Assembly: GCA_951812395.1 (NCBI GenBank)
Contig: CATOSD010000001.1
Location: 1,523,108 to 1,587,107 of the forward strand
Source: an uncultured Dehalococcoidia bacterium
GTDB taxonomy: Bacteria; Chloroflexota; Dehalococcoidia; Lucifugimonadales; CATOSD01
Direction: 5' to 3'
Length of the DNA: 64,000 nt
Position 1 is the stretch's first letter, and each line of letters begins with the position of its first letter. Below the pieces are notes generated by a model. It ran no database searches and had not been told where the DNA came from. It worked only from the letters and a program-made list of their open reading frames with translations. A program made the position numbers and the translations under genes. Below, piece by piece: positions 26,479-36,101 of this stretch.

Positions 26479-29232
26479 CTAGTCCGCGGCGGCCGCCGCT
26501 GGCTTGGTCACCCGCGCCGGCAGCATCGGCAGACCTGGCGTCCTCAGCATGGGGTCCGGCAGCTTGCTAGACTCCAGGTCGAGAATCAGCCCGCCGAACA
26601 GCTCGGTCGTGCTGATGACGCCCTTCAGCGGCCCGTTGATCCGGGCTACCCCGCTGAGCGCACCCCTGGGATGAACGACCTCCACGCGCTCGCCATCGCC
26701 GACCCCGAGTTCGCGAGCGTCCTCCTCGTGAAGCTCGATCTGGAGTTCGCGGTCCATGGAGTGCCGAGTGTCGACCAGGTGAACTCCCGCGTCGATGTTT
26801 GGCTGGTGCAGCACGCGCCCCCTGGCCAGCAGTAACGGGTACTCGGAATCGCCGCGCGGCGCCGTCGTGGTCATCGCGACCGCGCTGAACCTTGGCCTGA
26901 CGCCGGCTTCGGCGCCGATTACGGCTGTGCCTCGGGATCTCTCGTCCGGACACGGCCACTGGATACCGCCCGCGAGCAGACGGCGGTGAGAAAGGCCGGC
27001 ATACTCCGGGAACAGCCCGGCGAACTCGTCGAACACGGCGGCGCTATCAGCATAGTCGAACCCCTGCGCGCCCATGCGCTCGGAGAGGCGGCACAAGATA
27101 CGCCAGTCCGGTTCCTCCTCCGCCTTGGGGCCGAGCGCGGGACGCAGCAACTGCACCCTGCGCTCGATGTTCGTGTACGTGCCGTCCTTCTCCGCGAATG
27201 TTGCCGATGGCAGCACCACGTGCGCCAGCTCGCTCACCTCGTTCGGGAAGGTGTCCTGCACCAGAAGGAAGTCGAGCTCTTTCAGCGCCTCTACGAACTC
27301 GCCCAGGTCGCCGTTCGTGAACGATGGGCTGTCGCCGATGATCTGGAGCGCCCTTATCCGCTTGCTGCGGATCGCCTCGGCAAGCTCCCGAATACCCACC
27401 CCCGGCACGCCCTCCAGCGGCGCGTAGCCCGGCAGGTGCTCCGGTGAGCAGCCCACGTCCTTCGAACCCTGCAGGTTCGCCCCGGTAAACAGCGGGTAAA
27501 CGCCGCCCGATGGCACGCCGAAGTTGCCGGTCAGCAGCGACAAGTCGACGAGCGCTCGTACGCACTCCTCCGTCTGCTCGGCCGCGAGAGTCTCCAGGCC
27601 GTAGAGCACCGACGCCGGGCCATTCGTGGCGAACAGCCGCGCGGCCTGCCGTATGCGGTCCTGGGGTACCGCAGTTTCACTCTCGACCCTGAGCAGGTCG
27701 AAGCTCCACAGCGAGCGCCTGAGATCATCCAGCCCTTCGCATCGGTCGACTACGAAGGTGTGGTCTTCGAGCGACTCGTCCACAATGGTGCGCAACATTC
27801 CGCCGATAAGCGCCGTCTCGCTGCCCGGGTTGGGGCGCAGCCACATGTCGGCGAATCGGGTCAATTCGGTCTCTCGCTGGTCGATGACTATCAGTTTGGC
27901 GCCGTTCTTGACCGCCCCCTTGATTGGCACTGCGACGACGTTCTGCTCTTCGGTCATGTTGCTGGAAACGACCAGGAAACAGCCCGACCCCTCCAGGTCC
28001 CAGATGGGATTGGTCGCTCCGTGCGCGCCCAGCGTTTCGGTCAGAGGCCTGACGAGTTCGGGTCTCAGGTTCGATGACACGTCCACGTTGTTGGAGTTCA
28101 TCACGTCGCGTGCGAACTTCTGGGCAATGTAGTTGTCCTCGTTGGTGCCGCGCGGTGAGGCGATCAGCGCGAACCCGTCGCCAACGTGGGCGGCCAGGCC
28201 CTCGGCCGCCGCGTCCAGGGCGTCGTGCCAGGTCGCCTCTTCGAGCTGGCCGCCGCGGCGCACGAGGGGCCGGCGAATTAGCTGTCGCCGGTTGTTCACG
28301 AAGTCCAGGCCGAACTTGCCCTTGAAGCAGCCCTGGCCTCGGTTGGCCTCGCCCTTGCGGTCCGGAATGGCCCTGATCATGCGGTTGCGCCTGTCGACTT
28401 CGAGCGTCATCTGGCAGCCGACGGGACACTGCGGGCAGACGCTCTCGATCTTCTGCACCGCCTTGTCCCACTTGTACTTGCGCTCCACCAGCGCCCCTGT
28501 GGGGCAAACGTCGATGCAGGCGCCGCAGAACTCGCAGCCCGATTCGAGCAGCGAGTTGCCCTGCGACGTGCCGATGAGGCTGCGCCCGGAGCGCTGTTGT
28601 AGCGTCAGCGCGTCGTCGCCTCGAACCTCGTCGCACACGCGCACGCAGCGCGCGCACACGATGCACAGGTTCATGTCCATTTCCCACATCGGGTCGGCGG
28701 TCGCCAGCGGCAGGTGTCGGTTGTTGTAGGTGAGTGGGGTGTCCAGGTCCATCTCCAGGTGCCGGACGGTGTCCTTCAGTTCGCACCGCTCGTTCTTGGG
28801 ACAGGTGAGGCACCGGTCGTTTACGGACACGTGCCGCAGGCAGATGCTGGAGGCGGAAGGGCCGCAGAGCTCTATGCGATGGCAGGTGAGGCAACCGTGG
28901 GGGTGCTCCGCGATGAGCAGTTCCATTATGCCCTTGCGAAGGTCGGTCAGCCCCTCGGAGGACGTGGTGACGCGCATACCGGGAGACACGGGAGTAGTGC
29001 AGGACGCGGGACTGCCGGGCAGCGCGCGGTACTCGCCGTCCCGACCCGGCGCCTCCGCCGTAACTACGCACATGCGGCACGCGCCGTAGGGCTTCATGCC
29101 TGGGTAGTAGCACAGGTAAGGGATGTACATTCCCGCGTCCATCGCGGCTTGGATGATCGTGGAGCCGGGCTTGGCCTTCACATCCACGCCGTCGATGGTG
29201 ATGTCTATCTCGGCCACTGTGGTCATTGCCAT
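26479..29232 (-). CDS. Formate-dehydrogenase-like/NuoG-like molybdopterin oxidoreductase lacking the Sec/Cys ligand
   Basis: The 917-residue protein has a 2Fe-2S ferredoxin domain (about 1-80; CYYPG...CRMC) and a His-Cys cluster region (HPHGCLTCHRIELCG). Two 4Fe-4S sites follow (CIVCARCVRVC and CEFCGACIDVCPTG), then the MopB N-terminal cluster (CPQCPVGC) and a bis-MGD domain. This is the order of FdsA/HydA-like subunits. The segment corresponding to NNVD-xCARxU/C-H in formate dehydrogenases reads NNVDVSSNLRPELV, so no Cys, Sec or following His is present. It would form a complex with the NuoF and NuoE proteins encoded upstream. Formate oxidation is therefore doubtful; a NuoG-like electron-relay role or a different substrate is possible. 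Confidence 0.88.
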   Translation of the reverse strand: MAMTTVAEIDITIDGVDVKAKPGSTIIQAAMDAGMYIPYLCYYPGMKPYGACRMCVVTAEAPGRDGEYRALPGSPASCTTPVSPGMRVTTSSEGLTDLRKGIMELLIAEHPHGCLTCHRIELCGPSASSICLRHVSVNDRCLTCPKNERCELKDTVRHLEMDLDTPLTYNNRHLPLATADPMWEMDMNLCIVCARCVRVCDEVRGDDALTLQQRSGRSLIGTSQGNSLLESGCEFCGACIDVCPTGALVERKYKWDKAVQKIESVCPQCPVGCQMTLEVDRRNRMIRAIPDRKGEANRGQGCFKGKFGLDFVNNRRQLIRRPLVRRGGQLEEATWHDALDAAAEGLAAHVGDGFALIASPRGTNEDNYIAQKFARDVMNSNNVDVSSNLRPELVRPLTETLGAHGATNPIWDLEGSGCFLVVSSNMTEEQNVVAVPIKGAVKNGAKLIVIDQRETELTRFADMWLRPNPGSETALIGGMLRTIVDESLEDHTFVVDRCEGLDDLRRSLWSFDLLRVESETAVPQDRIRQAARLFATNGPASVLYGLETLAAEQTEECVRALVDLSLLTGNFGVPSGGVYPLFTGANLQGSKDVGCSPEHLPGYAPLEGVPGVGIRELAEAIRSKRIRALQIIGDSPSFTNGDLGEFVEALKELDFLLVQDTFPNEVSELAHVVLPSATFAEKDGTYTNIERRVQLLRPALGPKAEEEPDWRILCRLSERMGAQGFDYADSAAVFDEFAGLFPEYAGLSHRRLLAGGIQWPCPDERSRGTAVIGAEAGVRPRFSAVAMTTTAPRGDSEYPLLLARGRVLHQPNIDAGVHLVDTRHSMDRELQIELHEEDARELGVGDGERVEVVHPRGALSGVARINGPLKGVISTTELFGGLILDLESSKLPDPMLRTPGLPMLPARVTKPAAAAAD

Positions 29233-29246
29233 ATTCCCCTTGACAG

Positions 29247-29287
29247 AGTCCCTTCCACCTCGCGGGGGGAAGGTTAGGATGGGGGTG
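29247..29287 (+). repeat. Dispersed GC-rich repeat, copy R3
   Basis: AGTCCCTTCCACCTCGCGGG followed by GGGAAGGTTAGGATGGGGGT lies in the 41-bp gap between the NuoF-like and molybdopterin genes. It is therefore inside what should be one operon. Confidence 0.75.
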
Positions 29288-31022
29288 CAGTCGCGGGCGC
29301 GTAGTCCCAGGCGTAGGGCCGCGTATTGATGGGCGAGATCATTGGCGCGTCGCAGCTACCCGTCGGGCATCTGCCGTCTTCGATGTGCGCCCTGAAGTCC
29401 GCCTGGAAGTGCGCGAACGCAGACCGGATGGGGCCGAACCCCAACTGGCCGTGCCCGCACAGCGAGCCCGCCTCCATGGTTGTGCCAACCTTCTGCATCA
29501 GCTCCATGTCCCCCGGCCGGCTTTCGCAGCGGGCGATGCGCTCCACGATCTCCAGCAGATGCTCCATGCCCAGCCGGCACGGGAAACACTTGCCGCAAGA
29601 CTCGTACTGGCAGAACGCCACAAGCACGCGGGTCAGGTCCACGGCGCAGGCTTCCTCGTCCGCCACGATGATGCCGCCCGAGCCGAATATCGCTCCCGCC
29701 GCCCGCATCTCGTCGAAGTCGATGTGTATGTTCAGGCTGTCAGCGCCCAGCACGCCGCCGAGCGGCCCGCCCGTCTGCAGCAGCTTCAGCTTCTTGCCGT
29801 CGGGCACGCCGCCGCCAACGTCGTTTATCACCTCGCCAAGCGTCATGCCCATGGGCACCTCGTACAGCCCGGGGTACTTTATCTTGCCGTTGAGACAGGC
29901 GATGGCGGTGCCCGTGCTGCGGTTCACTCCTATGGACGAAAACCACTCCGCGCCGCGGGAGATAATCTCCGGCGCGTACGACAACGTCTTCACGTTGTTA
30001 ATGTTGCTCGGCTTCCCCCACACCCCCGAAGCCGCCGGGAAGGGAGGCCTCGGTCTTGGCTGGGCGCGCTTGCCCTCGATTGCGTCCATCAGCGCCGTCT
30101 CCTCGCCCGAAACATAGGACTCGCCGGTCAGGGCGACCTCCATGTCGAAGCTGAAGCCCGACCCCAGGATGTTCTCTCCGAGCAGCCCCAGCTCGTAGGC
30201 CTGCTCGATAGCCCGCCGCGTGCGATCAATCGGCCCGTCGTGGCCGTGTCGGATGAACACGAAACCGTTGGTGGAGTGGGTGGCGTATCCGGCTATGGTC
30301 ATGCCCTCGATAAGCGTAAAGGGGTCGCTCTCGAGAATGCCCTTGTCGTTGTATGCGCCCGGGTCGCCCTCCTCGCAGTTGCAGAGGATGTACTTGGGCG
30401 GTCCGGGCGAGCCGACCAGGAAGCTCCACTTGATGCCGGTGGGAAAGGCCGCGCCCCCTCGGCCGCGCAGCCCGGAGTCGGTTATCTCCTTGATGACGTC
30501 GGGCGGCTCCATCTCGAACAGCGCCTTGTTCAGTCCGCCGTAGCCGTCGTTGGCAAGGTACTGGTAGATGTCGTCGAACGCGATGTTGCCGGCGTTACGC
30601 AAGGCCACACGCTGCTGGAGCCGGATTCCGGGCAGATCGGCGAGGTTGGGTACGCCCCGTATCCGCCTTTCGCCCAGGTATCCCAGCGCCTTTTCGTCCG
30701 GGACCTCGCCTTTGACAACATAGGTGGCTATGATCTCGGACGAGTCAGCGGGCTCGACGTTGCGGAAGAACAATCGCGAGCCTCCGGGGAGCGTGACGTC
30801 GACCAGCGGCTCGGCGTAGCAAATGCCCAGGCAGCCTACCTCGTCCACCTCCGCGTCCACGCCGAGGCTCTGCAGCGTTTCCCGAATCGCGGCGAGCGTG
30901 TCGTAAGCTCCGGCAGCGTGGCCGCACATCGCGGTCCCCACTCTGATCCAAGGCTTCGACCCGTTCACGAGGCCTTGCCAACGCCTGTCGGCCTCCGTCT
31001 TCAACTCGTGGAGATCGGGCAT
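29274..31022 (-). CDS. NuoF/FdsB-like NADH-binding flavoprotein subunit
   Basis: The 582-residue protein has an N-terminal thioredoxin-like 2Fe-2S domain (GTAMCGHAAGAYDTL...EVGCLGICY). An FMN/NAD domain follows (GLRGRGGAAFPTGIKW, ILCNCEEGDPGAYND), then an SLBB domain and a C-terminal 4Fe-4S site (ESCGKCFPCR...SLCGHGQLG). It matches the diaphorase subunit of NAD-dependent formate dehydrogenases, NADP-reducing hydrogenases and complex I. It would exchange electrons between NAD(P)H and the FeS chain of the oxidoreductase encoded downstream. It starts 12 bp after the NuoE-like stop. The last codons run into repeat R3. Confidence 0.93.
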   Translation of the reverse strand: MPDLHELKTEADRRWQGLVNGSKPWIRVGTAMCGHAAGAYDTLAAIRETLQSLGVDAEVDEVGCLGICYAEPLVDVTLPGGSRLFFRNVEPADSSEIIATYVVKGEVPDEKALGYLGERRIRGVPNLADLPGIRLQQRVALRNAGNIAFDDIYQYLANDGYGGLNKALFEMEPPDVIKEITDSGLRGRGGAAFPTGIKWSFLVGSPGPPKYILCNCEEGDPGAYNDKGILESDPFTLIEGMTIAGYATHSTNGFVFIRHGHDGPIDRTRRAIEQAYELGLLGENILGSGFSFDMEVALTGESYVSGEETALMDAIEGKRAQPRPRPPFPAASGVWGKPSNINNVKTLSYAPEIISRGAEWFSSIGVNRSTGTAIACLNGKIKYPGLYEVPMGMTLGEVINDVGGGVPDGKKLKLLQTGGPLGGVLGADSLNIHIDFDEMRAAGAIFGSGGIIVADEEACAVDLTRVLVAFCQYESCGKCFPCRLGMEHLLEIVERIARCESRPGDMELMQKVGTTMEAGSLCGHGQLGFGPIRSAFAHFQADFRAHIEDGRCPTGSCDAPMISPINTRPYAWDYAPATAPPS

Positions 31023-31034
31023 GGCAAACGTCCT

Positions 31035-31514
31035 CTAAGCGCCGTCTCTCGCCTCTGAAACATGGGCGAGGGCCTTGTCGATGGTTACCCGGCCGACTAG
31101 CCGGTGGTCCACCATCATGACCGGCGCCTGCGAGCAGGCGCCTAGGCAGGTGTTGTACTTGAGGCTGGTCCGGTTCCCCTCGGTCTCCCCCTCGTCCTCC
31201 AGGCCGAGTTCATCCATTACGGCCTTTAGTATGTGAGGGGCGCCGAGCAGGTGGCACGTAGGCCCCCAGCACACCTCGACTACGCGGTCGCCGGGGGGTG
31301 TAAACCGAAAGTTCGTGTAGAAGCTGGCCACGCCCCACACCTCGTTGATGGTTGTGTCCATTCGCGAGGCCACTTCTTCCAGAGATTCGTCCGGCAGGTA
31401 TCCGATTTCGTCCTGAACGGCCAGCAGGCAGGATAACACCGTTATCGTCGTCTGAGTCTGCGACGACACGGCAGAGCGTATACGCTCTCTCAGTTGCCCG
31501 CCATCCAGATTCAA
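31035..31514 (-). CDS. NuoE/FdsG-like 2Fe-2S subunit
   Basis: The thioredoxin-like protein has four cluster Cys (VCWGPTCHLLG and NTCLGACSQAP) after a helical N-terminus (LSCLLAVQDEIGYLPDESLEEVA). A reading frame extends to an ATG at 31643, but that start overlaps the opposite-strand ABC gene start. A TTG at 31514 has AAGGAG 9 nt upstream (31529-31524) and gives 159 residues, the normal NuoE length, so I chose it. It forms the NADH-oxidising module with the NuoF-like protein. Confidence 0.88.
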   Translation of the reverse strand: MNLDGGQLRERIRSAVSSQTQTTITVLSCLLAVQDEIGYLPDESLEEVASRMDTTINEVWGVASFYTNFRFTPPGDRVVEVCWGPTCHLLGAPHILKAVMDELGLEDEGETEGNRTSLKYNTCLGACSQAPVMMVDHRLVGRVTIDKALAHVSEARDGA

Positions 31515-31641
31515 CGCCTGCGACTCCTTCCACCGCCCGGCCCGACGGCCATCGGCTGCCAGCCCGGCTGATTCCGTAACAGGATAAGGCCTATCGTGTT
31601 GCGGCGCAAGCCGAAGCCGCGTTGATGGAGTAGACGGCAGC

Positions 31642-33618
31642 ATGGTAGAATCGGACGCCCTTACGGATTGCCTTTCGACTCAAGCTGCGGCAAATCGGTT
31701 CGAGAGTTTGAACAACCTGCCTGAAACTTCTCCAACGGGCGATGCTGGTAGACCCAAGAGGCTGGTGAGACGCACGACTGCGTCCTTCAGGCCCTATTGG
31801 GTCAGGGTCGCCGGAATAGCGCTGCTCATCACAGTGACTGCAGGACTGGGCGTGGTCAACCCCCTGCTCATACGAGAGGTGTTCGACTCGGCCCTATTCC
31901 CAGCGTCCGGCATCCCGAATCTGGGCCTGCTGTGGACGCTGGCCGGGGTTATGGCCGGTGTCACGGTGGTCACCGGCGGTTTCGGCATAGTCCAGACCTA
32001 CATGACGAACTCGGTGGGCCAGCGCGTGATGCGTGACTTGCGCGACAGGCTCTATGCCCACCTCCAGAGCTTGTCGCTGGGGTTTTTCACATCCACTCGC
32101 ACCGGTGAAATCCAGTCCCGTATAGCCAACGACGTTGGAGGCGTACAGAACGTCGTCACCAACACAGTTTCCAACGTACTGTCCAACGCGGTCATCGTCA
32201 TCAGCACGCTGGGGGCGATGACCATACTCTCCTGGCAGCTAACATTGGTGGCGGTGGGCGCCGCTCCGATATTCTTTCTGCTCACGAAGATAGTAGGCGA
32301 CCGACGCCGCGCGGTGACCGCCGAGTCCCAGAAGGCGGCTGCGGACATGACCGCGACCACGCAGGAAACCCTCTCCATCTCCGGCATCATGCTGGCCAAG
32401 CTGTTCGGCAGGCAGAACCAGGAGGTTCAGCGTTTCCACGGCGAGAACCAGAGGCTGGCCGACCTTTCGGTGCGCCTCCAGATGACAGGCCAGGCTTTCT
32501 TCGCTCTGATGCAGATATTCTTCTCCATCACCCCTGTGGCGATATACATAATCAGCGCCTACCTGCTCACCGGGAGCGTATCGGGGGGAATCACCGCCGG
32601 GACCATCGTCGCCTTCACCACGCTCCAGTCCAGGCTGTACTTCCCGCTTGGCAGCCTTCTGCAGGTGTCGGTGGAGCTCCAAGCCTCGTTGGCCCTGTTC
32701 GAGCGCATATTCGGCTATCTGGATGTCGAGCCGGACATCACCGACTCGCCTGGCGCCGTTGAGATAGCCCCCCAGCAGGTGCGGGGCTGGGTCTCTTTCG
32801 ATTCGGTTCGACTGTCCTACGGGGGCGACCGGGGCGACGGCGCGGCAGAACAGCGCTGGGCGCTGGACGGAGTCAGCTTCCAGATCGAGCCGGGCCAACT
32901 CGCCGCTTTCGTGGGACCGAGCGGCGCGGGCAAGACGACCATTTCCTACCTGATACCACGTCTGTACGACCCCACGGAGGGTTCGGTGCGAATCGACGGG
33001 ATCGACGTGCGGAACATCAGCCTGGCGAGCCTGGCGCGTCTCACGGGCTACGTGACCCAGGAGAGCTACCTGTTCCACGCTAGCATTCGAAGCAACCTGC
33101 TGTACGGAAACCCCGAGGCCACCCAGCGGGAAATGGAATCTGCGGCCCGGGCAGCACAGATACACGACAGAATCATGGCGTTCCCCTACGGATACGACAC
33201 CGTTGTAGGCGAGCGCGGTTACCGGCTGTCAGGGGGTGAGCGCCAACGGCTATCGATAGCCCGCGTTGTTCTGCACGACCCGCAGGTGCTGATTCTAGAC
33301 GAGGCCACCTCCGCCCTTGACACGGCGAGCGAACGCCAGGTCCAGGCGGCGCTGGAGCCGCTCATGCGAGAAAGGACCACTATCGCCATCGCCCATCGCC
33401 TCTCCACCATTCTTTCAGCGGACGTGATATTCGTAATCGACGAGGGCAGGATAGTCGAGCAGGGCACGCACGAGGAGCTGCTCAGTCAGCGTGGACTGTA
33501 CGCCCGCCTCTACGAGGAGCAGTTCGATGGCGGGCGCGTCGAGTGCCGATGCGAGGATGGGTTGGTGCTGTGTGACGGCGCCATCGAGCGCTTCGAGGAA
33601 GCGGCGTTGCCACTCTGA
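31642..33618 (+). CDS. ABC transporter, fused permease/ATPase (MsbA/MDR type)
   Basis: The 658-residue half-transporter has six TM helices in about residues 45-350 (PYWVRVAGIALLITVTAGL onward; HLQSLSLGFFTSTRTGEIQSR coupling loop). The NBD has Walker A VGPSGAGKTT at about 424, signature LSGGERQRLSIARV at about 529 and Walker B VLILDEATSALD. It works as a dimer exporting lipids, drugs or peptides. The ATG at 31642 lacks a good Shine-Dalgarno; a later start such as TTG in FESLNN is possible. It is transcribed divergently from the NuoE gene. Confidence 0.92.
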   Translation: MVESDALTDCLSTQAAANRFESLNNLPETSPTGDAGRPKRLVRRTTASFRPYWVRVAGIALLITVTAGLGVVNPLLIREVFDSALFPASGIPNLGLLWTLAGVMAGVTVVTGGFGIVQTYMTNSVGQRVMRDLRDRLYAHLQSLSLGFFTSTRTGEIQSRIANDVGGVQNVVTNTVSNVLSNAVIVISTLGAMTILSWQLTLVAVGAAPIFFLLTKIVGDRRRAVTAESQKAAADMTATTQETLSISGIMLAKLFGRQNQEVQRFHGENQRLADLSVRLQMTGQAFFALMQIFFSITPVAIYIISAYLLTGSVSGGITAGTIVAFTTLQSRLYFPLGSLLQVSVELQASLALFERIFGYLDVEPDITDSPGAVEIAPQQVRGWVSFDSVRLSYGGDRGDGAAEQRWALDGVSFQIEPGQLAAFVGPSGAGKTTISYLIPRLYDPTEGSVRIDGIDVRNISLASLARLTGYVTQESYLFHASIRSNLLYGNPEATQREMESAARAAQIHDRIMAFPYGYDTVVGERGYRLSGGERQRLSIARVVLHDPQVLILDEATSALDTASERQVQAALEPLMRERTTIAIAHRLSTILSADVIFVIDEGRIVEQGTHEELLSQRGLYARLYEEQFDGGRVECRCEDGLVLCDGAIERFEEAALPL

Positions 33619-33643
33619 GCCCTCGTGCCGGGGGGCGCATCGC

Positions 33644-33672
33644 TTGCCGATGGCCCGGCCAGCAACTACAAT
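33644..33672 (+). promoter_or_regulatory. Promoter of tRNA-Ser
   Basis: TTGCCG (33644-33649), a 17-bp spacer and TACAAT (33667-33672) lie 22 bp before the tRNA 5' end. This is good sigma-70 spacing. Confidence 0.65.
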
Positions 33673-33693
33673 GGGGGTCGGGACCGCGGCCGT

Positions 33694-33781
33694 GGAGGGG
33701 TGGCCGAGCGGTTGAAGGCACTGGTCTTGAAAACCGGCATCTCGAAAGGGATCATGGGTTCGAATCCCATCCCCTCCGCCA
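33694..33781 (+). tRNA. tRNA-Ser (anticodon UGA), CCA encoded
   Basis: The acceptor stem GGAGGGG pairs with CCCCTCC (33771-33777), followed by discriminator G and an encoded CCA. The D arm reads GGCCGAGCGGTTGAAGGC, the anticodon loop TCTTGAAAA gives UGA, and a long variable arm (CATCTCGAAAGGGATC) is typical of tRNA-Ser. The T arm reads TGGGTTCGAATCCCA. It reads UCA and UCG codons. Confidence 0.97.
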
Positions 33782-33856
33782 TAAGTGAACGGTCGCGCAG
33801 ACGTCCCCCACCGTGCGAAAAACAGGTGGTCACGCACGCCGTTCTGGAGTGTTTGA

Positions 33857-35017
33857 ATGAAGATCCACGAATACCAGGCCAAGCGCATCCTCGCCGAGCG
33901 CGGCGTGCCCGTGCCTCGGGGTAGCCTCGCCACTACGCCGGACGAGGCCGAGCAGGCCGCCCGCGATCTGGGCGGCAGGGCTGTGATCAAGGCCCAGGTG
34001 CACGCCGGAGGGCGCGGCAGAGCCGGCGGCGTTAAGCTGGTCGACACGTCGGAAGAAGCCAGGGCCGCGGCTGACGCCATGCTCGGCTCCCGGCTCGTTA
34101 CCCCGCAGACAGGCGCCGGCGGCGTACCGGTGCGGTCCGTGCTGGTTGAGGAGATAATAGAAGTCGAGCGCGAGCTGTACGTCGGCATGGTGATCGACGG
34201 CGCCGCCCTCGGGGCCGTGGTCATGGCAAGCGATGCCGGCGGCATGGACATAGAAGAAGTCGCCGAACAGACGCCGGAGCGCATTCTGCGCGCGCCGGTG
34301 GACCCAATGCTCGGATTCCTACCCTACCAGGGCCGGACCCTAGCCTATCAGCTGAACCTTGCCGGCGGACTCGTACGCCAAGCCGGAACGATCATTGAAC
34401 GCCTCTACGCAGTTTTCGATGAGAACGACTGCTCGCTGGCCGAAATCAACCCGCTGGTGGTCACCAGGGACGGGCGGTTGCTGGCGGTGGACGCCAAGCT
34501 GGACGTGGACGACGACGCGCTCTTCCGGCGCGCCGGAATCGCCGAGCTTCGGGATGAGGAACAAGAGGACCCACTCGAGGTGGCGGCGCGCCAATACGAT
34601 ATCAACTACGTCAAGCTGGACGGCAGCATCGGCTGCATCGTCAACGGCGCAGGGCTCGCCATGGCGACGATGGACGTGATCGCCGCGGCGGGTACCTCGC
34701 CGGCGAACTTTCTGGACATCGGCGGCGGCGCGGACGAGGAGAAGACTGCCGCGTCGCTCAGCCTCGTGCTGAAAGACCCGAGCGTTGCCATCGTGTTCGT
34801 CAACATCTTCGGCGGCATCCTGCGCTGCGACGTCGCGGCCCGCGGGTTCGTTCTCACGGCAGAGCGCGAACCGGACGCAATGCGGCCCATGGTGGTTCGT
34901 ATGCTTGGCGCCAACGCGGAGGAGGGGCGACAGATTCTGGTGGAATCGGGCCTCGACGTGACGCTGGTCGACGACCTGAACCAGGCCGCCGAGGCCATAA
35001 AGGCGACCGGAGCTTAG
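33857..35017 (+). CDS. sucC: Succinyl-CoA synthetase, beta subunit
   Basis: The 386-residue ATP-grasp protein starts [20 protein letters not shown]. The nucleotide-binding Lys region is [19 protein letters not shown], and the C-terminal domain carries [16 protein letters not shown], the contact with the alpha-subunit phosphohistidine loop. It binds ADP or GDP and succinate in the TCA cycle. sucD follows, but after a 158-bp gap that contains repeat R4. Confidence 0.97.
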   Translation: MKIHEYQAKRILAERGVPVPRGSLATTPDEAEQAARDLGGRAVIKAQVHAGGRGRAGGVKLVDTSEEARAAADAMLGSRLVTPQTGAGGVPVRSVLVEEIIEVERELYVGMVIDGAALGAVVMASDAGGMDIEEVAEQTPERILRAPVDPMLGFLPYQGRTLAYQLNLAGGLVRQAGTIIERLYAVFDENDCSLAEINPLVVTRDGRLLAVDAKLDVDDDALFRRAGIAELRDEEQEDPLEVAARQYDINYVKLDGSIGCIVNGAGLAMATMDVIAAAGTSPANFLDIGGGADEEKTAASLSLVLKDPSVAIVFVNIFGGILRCDVAARGFVLTAEREPDAMRPMVVRMLGANAEEGRQILVESGLDVTLVDDLNQAAEAIKATGA

Positions 35018-35030
35018 AGCCTAACCAATG

Positions 35031-35098
35031 AGTCCCACTTCCCCCTCGCAGCGGAAAACGCCTGCCCTGAGCTTGCCGAAGGGTTAGGATGGGGGTGA
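35031..35098 (+). repeat. Dispersed repeat, copy R4 with inserted segment
   Basis: The repeat begins AGTCCCACTTCCCCCTCGCA and ends GGGTTAGGATGGGGGTGATG. Its centre is replaced by CCTGCCCTGAGCTTGCCGAA, also found in copy R6. It separates sucC from sucD. Confidence 0.75.
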
Positions 35099-35175
35099 TG
35101 ACCGGATTGTCGGATAGGCTCTTAACCGTAGGGCCGTGCCGCACAGGTCACGGCAACCGAGATCGGATACTCTAG

Positions 35176-36054
35176 ATGAGCATTCTTGTAGACAGGAACA
35201 ACCGGCTGCTGGTGCAGGGCATCACGGGCAGAGAGGGCAGCTACCACGCGCAGCGATGCATGGAGTACGGCGCCCAGCTCGTGGCTGGCGTCACGCCCGG
35301 CAGGGGCGGCGAGACGTTCGGCGAATCGGTACCCGTGTTCAATACCGTCCGGCAGGCGGTCGCTGAGACCTGCGCCGACACCTCCCTGATCTTCGTTCCG
35401 GCCCCTTTCGCTCCCGACGCCATTATCGAGGCGGTCGACGCGGGCATCGGGCTGATAGCCTGCATAACCGAAGGCATACCGGTGATGGACACCGTGAAGG
35501 TGGTCAGGTACATTCAGGGCAAGCCCTTGACGCTGATTGGCCCCAACTGCCCGGGGGTTATCTCGCCCGGCGAGAACTTCAAGATGGGCATCATGCCCGG
35601 CCACATCCACATGCCCGGCCGCACCGGCGTCGTGTCCAGGAGCGGCACTCTGACTTACGAGGCGGTGGGGCAGCTCACGGGGTTGGGCATAGGCCAGTCT
35701 ACCTGCGTGGGAATTGGCGGCGATCCCGTCAGTGGCGCCTCGTTCATCGACATTCTGCAGAAGTTCCAGGACGACCCCGACACCGACAACGTGGTGATGA
35801 TCGGCGAAATCGGCGGCGCCAAGGAGCAGGAGGCCGCCGAGTACATCAGCAGCGATTTCACCAAGCCCATAGCCGCCCTCATAGTCGGCGAGAGCGCGCC
35901 GCCCGGCAAGCGCATGGGCCACGCCGGCGCCATCATAACGGGGTCGGCCGCCCGCGCCGTCGAGAAAAAGCGCGCCCTCGCCGCCGCCGGAGTCGCCATC
36001 ATTCCAGCACCCGGAGAGATAGGCCGCACACTGCAAGAGCTTATCGGCGCGTAG
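35176..36054 (+). CDS. sucD: Succinyl-CoA synthetase, alpha subunit
   Basis: The 292-residue protein has a Rossmann-type CoA-binding half ([28 protein letters not shown]). The phosphorylated His is at 249 ([12 protein letters not shown]), and other conserved segments are [14 protein letters not shown] and [15 protein letters not shown]. It forms succinyl-CoA or substrate-level ATP with SucC. The start ATG is at 35176. Confidence 0.97.
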   Translation: MSILVDRNNRLLVQGITGREGSYHAQRCMEYGAQLVAGVTPGRGGETFGESVPVFNTVRQAVAETCADTSLIFVPAPFAPDAIIEAVDAGIGLIACITEGIPVMDTVKVVRYIQGKPLTLIGPNCPGVISPGENFKMGIMPGHIHMPGRTGVVSRSGTLTYEAVGQLTGLGIGQSTCVGIGGDPVSGASFIDILQKFQDDPDTDNVVMIGEIGGAKEQEAAEYISSDFTKPIAALIVGESAPPGKRMGHAGAIITGSAARAVEKKRALAAAGVAIIPAPGEIGRTLQELIGA

Positions 36055-36101
36055 GGGCAACCCACGTCGTTGGCCGCCGCCGAAGCTGGAGGCGAGCGAA
36101 C

